The translations under genes were made by a program, and so were the position numbers. From Paraburkholderia aromaticivorans (GTDB lineage: Bacteria > Pseudomonadota > Gammaproteobacteria > Burkholderiales > Burkholderiaceae), in NCBI RefSeq assembly GCF_012689525.1, contig NZ_CP051514.1:2108001-2172000 (forward strand): 64,000 nucleotides of DNA, given 5' to 3'. Below, piece after piece: positions 59,838 to 64,000 of the stretch. Below the pieces are notes generated by a model. That model was not told the DNA's origin, made no database searches, and saw nothing but the letters and a program-made list of their open reading frames with translations. Position 1 is the first letter of the stretch. Each line of letters starts with the position of its first letter.

Positions 59838-60421
59838 ATGACCGAGCACACCTGCGCCCGTTGCGGCGCCAGAACGCCACCGTACGATACTGTCAACGCC
59901 GCGTCATCAGACGGCACCTACCGGCTGCTCTGCAGCCGGTGTTTCAATGAGGACATGGCGCGGTGGGCGGACGTTGTCGGTTTCGAACATCCGCAGTTCA
60001 CACCGGTTCGTCTGCTCGACGCAGATGGCCGCTCTCATGAATTCCACTTCCGCAGCCTTCTGCTCGGGGACCAACTTTCGCTTGAAGCGTTCGAACTTGC
60101 GGGCAACCACGAATCAGAAGGATACCGCTTCCAGATTCTCGACGAGCCGCAATCGGATCCCTTCGTCCTGCTCGGAAGCTTGTGCAGAAGATGATGCGCG
60201 CATTGTCGATGAAACACCTGCACGAGGACGCTAGCGGCCTGCAGGTCGCTGGTACGATAGTCAGAGGCCATATTGAATGGAATGGGGTTGAAGACGGACG
60301 CCGGCCCTGTGTCGTCATCGACGGCAGGCGTGTGGAATGGAACGATTTCGGCGCAACCCTGATGGCCTTCGAAGGATGGCAGTTCAGGCTTGAACTGCTC
60401 GATCCGAGTGACGAGGCGTGA
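59838..60421 (+). pseudogene. two-domain hypothetical protein with N-terminal zinc ribbon, one frameshift
   Basis: The first frame (ATG 59838) reads MTEHTCARCGARTPPYDTVN, LLCSRCFNEDMARWADVVGF and HEFHFRSLLLGDQLSLEAFE, with CxxC (CARC) and a second Cys pair (CSRC) forming a zinc ribbon, and stops at 60194. The adjacent frame continues KMMRALSMKHLHEDASGLQV, GRRPCVVIDGRRVEWNDFGA and MAFEGWQFRLELLD to 60421. Adding one base near 60180 fuses them into a single protein of about 195 residues, matching a known two-part family of unassigned function. The break may be a true mutation or a base-calling error. Confidence 0.6.
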
Positions 60422-60561
60422 TCCTGGTGATACTGTCTCGCCCGACTCTGTGGGCCGAGCCCAAAGAGGATATTCGTCGTTCACTGTCTCCGATCGACTC
60501 GCCGCTTACGCGCTGCTCGTGATTGGTTGCTGAACGATGCAACGGACCGATAGACGGTTGC

Positions 60562-60861
60562 CTAGTGATAGTCATCCTCGCGCTGGTGCCGGACAGCGAG
60601 GATGGTGACCGTACTGGCGTCGTCAATCTCGAACAGAACAACATATCCTGCCGAGCCAAATGGCACGATCAGTTCGCGCAGAAAGGGATTGTCTCTATCC
60701 ACCTTCCTGCACGTGAAGGGGAATTCCTGCAGCACTTCGGCAGATTTTCGCAACGCCTCGAGCGCGCGCGTCGCGGCCGCTATATCGCGGTCCAGCAGAT
60801 ACGCGTAAAGACGCAGCAGGTCACGCCGGGCTCCGGCGGTATAGCGTACACGGTACGTCAA
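60562..60861 (-). CDS. ParE/RelE-superfamily toxin
   Basis: 99 residues beginning MTYRVRYTAGARRDLLRLYA, with LRKSAEVLQEFPFTCRKVDR, LRELIVPFGSAGYVVLFEID and a C-terminal VTILAVRHQREDDYH. This is the compact ParE/RelE fold (plasmid stabilisation family), where ILAVRHQRE is the typical last strand. ParE-type members poison gyrase, RelE-type members cleave mRNA; the final Tyr-His and Arg pattern is closer to ParE. The start overlaps the antitoxin stop by 4 bp (ATGA), a standard antitoxin-first operon. Confidence 0.9.
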   Translation of the reverse strand: MTYRVRYTAGARRDLLRLYAYLLDRDIAAATRALEALRKSAEVLQEFPFTCRKVDRDNPFLRELIVPFGSAGYVVLFEIDDASTVTILAVRHQREDDYH

Positions 60862-61133
60862 TGGGCTTGTCCTGCCGTCCTGGCCGCCTGGAGCATGCTC
60901 GCCAGTTCCGCGTGTACATCGTCAGCGTCAAAGTACTCACCAGTATTGCGCGCTTCGTCGCGCGCGGCCAGACCGCGCGCAACGAACTCCCGCTGGAGCC
61001 GGCGCTTCGCAATGCTTTCGCGGAGCGATGCCTCCATAAACGAGGACAGACTCTCGTTCTCGTTCAGAACTTCTTCTGCAGCCTGTCGCAACTCCGGCTC
61101 GACGCGCAGCGCAGGGATCGTTGCAGTCTTCAT
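60858..61133 (-). CDS. ParD/RHH-type antitoxin
   Basis: 91 residues from ATG 61133 (GAGAGG upstream); the upstream in-frame ATG at 61166 lacks a site. MKTATIPALRVEPELRQAAE and EVLNENESLSSFMEASLRES form a ribbon-helix-helix DNA-binding domain. The acidic C-terminal part (YFDADDVHAELASMLQAART) is the toxin-wrapping segment. It should neutralise the ParE-like toxin and repress the operon. Both genes are intact. Confidence 0.88.
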   Translation of the reverse strand: MKTATIPALRVEPELRQAAEEVLNENESLSSFMEASLRESIAKRRLQREFVARGLAARDEARNTGEYFDADDVHAELASMLQAARTAGQAH

Positions 61134-61992
61134 GGCAAACCTCTCTGTAATGCATTTGCGATACATATTACCAGCTTATTGAGAGGCTTGCGTGACGCAA
61201 GCCAGAGCGTCATCGGCAAGATGTCGGACCGGCGGATTCAATTTTTAGCGTTTTGCGAAAAAATGTTTCCTGGCATCTATGGGACGGGGTTGCGTAACCT
61301 TGGCAAGCAAACTCGGACGACAGCATTTGTCAGGGCTTCGAGTTGTCTTTGAAGAGAAAATTGACGACTCATCGTTGCGCGTCAAAACTTATGCTTTCTG
61401 TTGCGCAGAATCCGGCTGGAAGCCTTGAGCTGCTGTCGCCGGATGCCCTGAAAACGCAACAGTTCCAAACATACCAGTTCGGTTGATAATTTGATTTATG
61501 TCAAAGCGATTAGGATGACTGAATGGATTAACGAAGCCGTCGGCTTGCGTAATTTTACTTATATAATTTCTGTTGCGGCAAAATTCTGCTCTAAAGAACG
61601 GAACGTCCTACGCTGCGTAGTTGTTCACAAAACTGCTCCGCTGACATAGCACACCCGCAACTTCGCAACGGTAAAGTGGCAGAGCTTCGGCAAATGAGGT
61701 GCGTACGAAGCTTTGCGCCTGGTACCCCGAACGAACTTTGCTGAGAATAGGGCCTTCTAATTGGCCATTTGGACGGTGAGCTTTTGCGGGATGGCAAAAC
61801 CTCGGCGAATACGACGGGAGTGAGTGGGCCGTCAAAGCATCTGCTCAACAACCGATCTGTTTGCCGACCGGGCTCCATCGCGTATACACGCGCATGCCGG
61901 GGCTGAACTCAATATGACGATCAATCGCCGGTGAATGGCCTCCCTCTATCGACCTAGCCCAAAAGCCACCGCGTGCAGCACGCGCGCGTCGG
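61134..61992. other. AT-rich intergenic region with a dispersed repeat
   Basis: No gene. Around 61768-61848 it carries GGTGAGCTTTTGCGGGAT and GACGGGAGT blocks also present near 16788-16860. The lower GC around 61370-61610 is unlike the surrounding genes. Confidence 0.5.
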
Positions 61993-62298
61993 TCAGTCAT
62001 CGTCCCATCCACGACGCTCGCGCCTTTCGCGTTCGTGCTCATGATGGCGCCATTGCCGTTCACGCCACTGCTGCCGCTCGTGCCAGTCGCGTTCGCGCCA
62101 GTCATCGGGGTAGCCATAGGCGGCTACCCGCGCGGGCGCATAGATGATTGGTGGCGGTGCTTCATAGACTGGCTGCGCCGGCACGAACACCGGTCCCGGA
62201 ACGCCGATGCCGATGCCCACATCCACGTGAGCGGATGCCATTGACGAAGCCACCAATATCGCACCGCCCATAACCATCGATATTAACTTCTTGCGCAT
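61993..62298 (-). CDS. small exported Pro-rich protein (PXPV-like)
   Basis: 101 residues from ATG 62298. MRKKLISMVMGGAILVASSM followed by ASA is a signal peptide. The mature part has HVDVGIGIGVPGPVFVPAQP and VYEAPPPIIYAPARVAAYGY, Pro/Val/Tyr-rich repeats as in PXPV-type Burkholderia proteins. It ends in a charged Arg/His/Glu/Trp tail (RERDWHERQQWRERQW) that is probably an extended or coiled segment. Periplasmic or cell-surface location is inferred. Function unknown. The ribosome site is weak. Confidence 0.75.
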   Translation of the reverse strand: MRKKLISMVMGGAILVASSMASAHVDVGIGIGVPGPVFVPAQPVYEAPPPIIYAPARVAAYGYPDDWRERDWHERQQWRERQWRHHEHERERRERRGWDDD

Positions 62299-62530
62299 GA
62301 CTTTCTTGTTGCCCGTATGAGAGGTGATGACAGAGGAGATGAACGCAGTGTAGGTAGGACTGCGGGATGCAGGTGCAAGAGGGTTGCGATTTCGGTAACA
62401 CAGCGTAACGATGCGCGGCCTTAAGGTTGCCATAATGATTGCCGTGCACGGACGGCCGGTTCGGACCGTCGGCTTTCGACCAATGCACGCACCGTGCGCC
62501 GCCATCTGCGGTCATCGCAAAGGGTTCGCG

Positions 62531-62662
62531 ATGGGCTTCTCTACAGCGCTTTGGGCGCTTGCGTGTCTGTGCTGCATGTTCCCGGTGCTCGACGGAATCG
62601 CAATCTGGTATTTTTCGCGATCTGCCCGTCTGCTGCAGTTGATGTACGGCCGCCACGAATGA
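62531..62662 (+). CDS. possible 43-residue membrane peptide
   Basis: ATG 62531 follows AAGGG. The peptide MGFSTALWALACLCCMFPVL continues DGIAIWYFSRSARLLQLMYG: one hydrophobic helix then a basic tail, like many small bacterial membrane proteins. It is short and there is no conservation evidence, so the call is tentative. Confidence 0.35.
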   Translation: MGFSTALWALACLCCMFPVLDGIAIWYFSRSARLLQLMYGRHE

Positions 62663-63199
62663 GACAGAACAGGCTCGACAGCCTAAGCGGCGCCGATGGT
62701 CGATTAAGGCGGCCGTCCAGACACTTTTGCGGGGTTCGTGCAGCTTCGTAAAATACCGCCAACAAGATAGGTATCCCTATCTTGATTGCTGTATTCTTGC
62801 GCGGAATCCACGTGTACGAAAACGCGCTTGCGTGCCTCGGATTATGTCCCTCTCCTGTCGCGCCGATTTTCTAGTCGCGAACGGGCGCGCTGCTCTGCGT
62901 GCCCGGTCCTCGGGGCTTTCCTCGCGGGAGGTCGTCGGACGCTATCTCGGACAGCAAGACAGGGGAAGCTCAGCGCGGAAAGCCTTCGGGCGGATCTGCC
63001 GCTCGCTGATGAAGGCAGCGCAGCGTGCCCGTCGAGACCATCTGGCGACGTTGCTGGCGCATCCAACGGCCGCTCGCATTGAATATGCGAAAGCCGTGAC
63101 GCAGGCAACCTCGGCACCACGCCACACGCGAGCGCTCGAACCCCAGATTGCCTATCCGTGGCCCTTGCTTGCCGCTATGGTTGGTCACCGGGCTGGAAT
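62663..63199. other. region without recognised gene
   Basis: Several long overlapping frames without starts or familiar motifs. It could be the eroded 5' part of the porin relic that follows, but no porin-like sequence is visible. Confidence 0.4.
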
Positions 63200-63400
63200 G
63201 CCGCGATGCTTCATGCCGATTGTGCGATTAGCAAGCGCACAGACTTCTATCTTGAAGGCATCTATCAAGGCGTGCATGGCGCTCCGAAGAATTCGGTGCT
63301 TTCGCATGCGATAATCAACACGCTGTCGCCGTTGTCTACCAATGTGCAGTTGCGGTCACCGCAGGGATTCGTCACGTATTCCGGCGTCCTGGCATATTTT
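63200..63400 (+). pseudogene. porin C-terminal relic
   Basis: The plus-strand frame contains HADCAISKRTDFYLEGIYQG and SVLSHAIINTLSPLSTNVQL, the last two or three strands of an OmpC-like Burkholderia porin (SKRTDxYxxGxYQ). The terminal GLRHRF-like strand is replaced by other sequence, and nothing upstream resembles a porin. A third porin locus in this window, and a dead one. Confidence 0.6.
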
Positions 63401-63455
63401 GCGTCGTTGCTTCAGCCGCGCGTTCCGACGTTGAATTAGCCTGACGGTCACGGAC

Positions 63456-63743
63456 GAATCGGCACGCCGTGATGACGCAGTCGCCTGACGTTCGAGTAGG
63501 CGGCGAGCGTAATCAGTGCGGCGGCGACGGAGGCGCCAGATATCGCCAGTTTGACAGGCCCGCCGGCGGTACTGCACCGATGCAGACATCGCGCACGATA
63601 CCGCCGCCGCACGCCACGACGAACGCAACCGCAACCACCCCGAACAGGTCCAGGTTACGCTGCTTGGCGGCCACTGCGCCACTGATGGCAAAGACGAATG
63701 TGCCAACCAGGTCGAGCAGCAGATATAGTCCATGCCCGCTCAC
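63456..63743 (-). pseudogene. TRIC/UPF0126-family membrane protein, truncated and frameshifted
   Basis: The start is GTG 63743, behind AGGAGG: SGHGLYLLLDLVGTFVFAIS, then GAVAAKQRNLDLFGVVAVAF and ACGGGIVRDVCIGAVPPAGL. These are the first two helices and the GGGxxRDV motif of trimeric intracellular cation channel (TRIC) proteins, normally about 205 residues. The frame ends at 63513; a shifted frame continues VAAALITLAAYSNVRRLRHH to about 63456. Then similarity stops, so the second half of the channel is missing. GTGA overlap couples it to the amidohydrolase gene. Confidence 0.7.
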
Positions 63744-64000
63744 GTAGATTTTGCCTCCTGGCAAAGCCACACAGCCGCAGCGGAAAGCATGGCCAGCAGA
63801 CCCGTTTTCATCGTTGGATCGAGCGTCGGAGCGTATTTCGGGGAGTGATTGCTGGGAATCAGATTGAGTTTCTTCTCCGCTTTTGCTTTCGCATAGACCT
63901 TCGGATCGGTGCCGCCCACAATCCAGAAGACGTAGGGAGCATTCCAGCGTCGGCCGAATACGCTGAAGTCTTCGCTGGCGGCGGCAGGAGGCGTTTCGAA
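63740..64000 (-). CDS. M20-family amidohydrolase, 3' end (runs off the window)
   Basis: The frame enters from the window edge as FETPPAAASEDFSVFGRRWN and continues APYVFWIVGGTDPKVYAKAK, LNLIPSNHSPKYAPTLDPTM, ending at TGA 63740-63742. ASEDF with the metal-binding Glu/Asp, GGTDP and IPSNHSPxFAPxL with the catalytic-site His are diagnostic of M20D carboxypeptidase/amidohydrolases (hippurate or IAA-amino-acid hydrolase type). Only the last 86 residues are visible. The stop overlaps the TRIC start (GTGA), so they were one operon. Confidence 0.8.
   Translation of the reverse strand, partial: FETPPAAASEDFSVFGRRWNAPYVFWIVGGTDPKVYAKAKAEKKLNLIPSNHSPKYAPTLDPTMKTGLLAMLSAAAVWLCQEAKST

Noticed and set aside
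62727..63314. 195-codon plus-strand frame
   Set aside because: Overlaps several other frames, has no start signal, and its 3' part conflicts with the recognisable porin relic in another frame.

Overview
The window looks like part of a Burkholderiaceae chromosome or megaplasmid (Paraburkholderia, Caballeronia or Burkholderia type). The evidence is high GC, OmpC-like trimeric porins with the SSVxLYG start, DUF4148, DUF3579 and PXPV-like small secreted proteins, and typical Burkholderia insertion sequences (IS427-, IS701-, IS1182-, IS1111-, IS6- and IS5-type). No rRNA, tRNA or CRISPR array was recognised. The density of insertion sequences and broken genes is very high, so the replicon or region appears to be in active decay and rearrangement.

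Layout. 1-2540: an IS427-group and an IS701-group element sit back to back inside a small ORF. 2530-3140: relic of a Phd/VapC toxin-antitoxin pair. 3586-10480: uncharacterised and secreted proteins (small secreted protein, patatin-like lipoprotein, broken outer-membrane channel, lipoprotein). 10524-12158: intact IS1182 element. 12277-21240: mostly relics (porin, transglutaminase tail, membrane protein, glutamate decarboxylase, IS110, integrase, Tn3) around a DUF4148 protein and an exported beta-propeller protein. 21286-21850: a small CxxC protein and a DUF3579 protein.

22300-29819 is a coherent plus-strand unit. It has a nitrate/sulfonate-type ABC importer (binding protein, ATPase, permease), a two-component pair whose kinase is split by an IS5 element, and a porin ending at a clear terminator. 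29847-31750 holds a chemoreceptor and a small lipoprotein; this block is repeated at 45171-47605. 32553-33439 is an intact Xre/RES toxin-antitoxin operon.

34225-44144 is a minus-strand sugar uptake and catabolism cluster. It runs from a ROK regulator through a ribose-type ABC importer (ATPase, permease, binding protein), a sugar-kinase relic, glucose-6-phosphate dehydrogenase, an aldose-epimerase-like protein and an NADP-type aldehyde dehydrogenase to a pyruvate-kinase relic. Sugar imported by the transporter could be phosphorylated and oxidised to gluconate or triose level, but the kinase and pyruvate kinase encoded here are broken.

44500-51750 is a scrap yard of integrase, LysR, truncated chemoreceptor and nested IS6/IS1111/IS110 elements. 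52120-54819 holds a glyoxalase-fold protein divergent from a TetR regulator, with a striking double operator, and a periplasmic asparaginase. 54958-58000 is a second IS1182 copy with an IS1111 element inside its terminal repeat. 58212-61133 has uncharacterised genes and a ParDE-like pair. 61993-64000 has small exported proteins, a porin relic, a truncated TRIC-family protein and the 3' end of an M20 amidohydrolase.

No obviously new defence or biosynthetic system was found. The most interesting features are the IS nesting, the 2.4 kb direct repeat, the TetR operator and several uncharacterised small genes.
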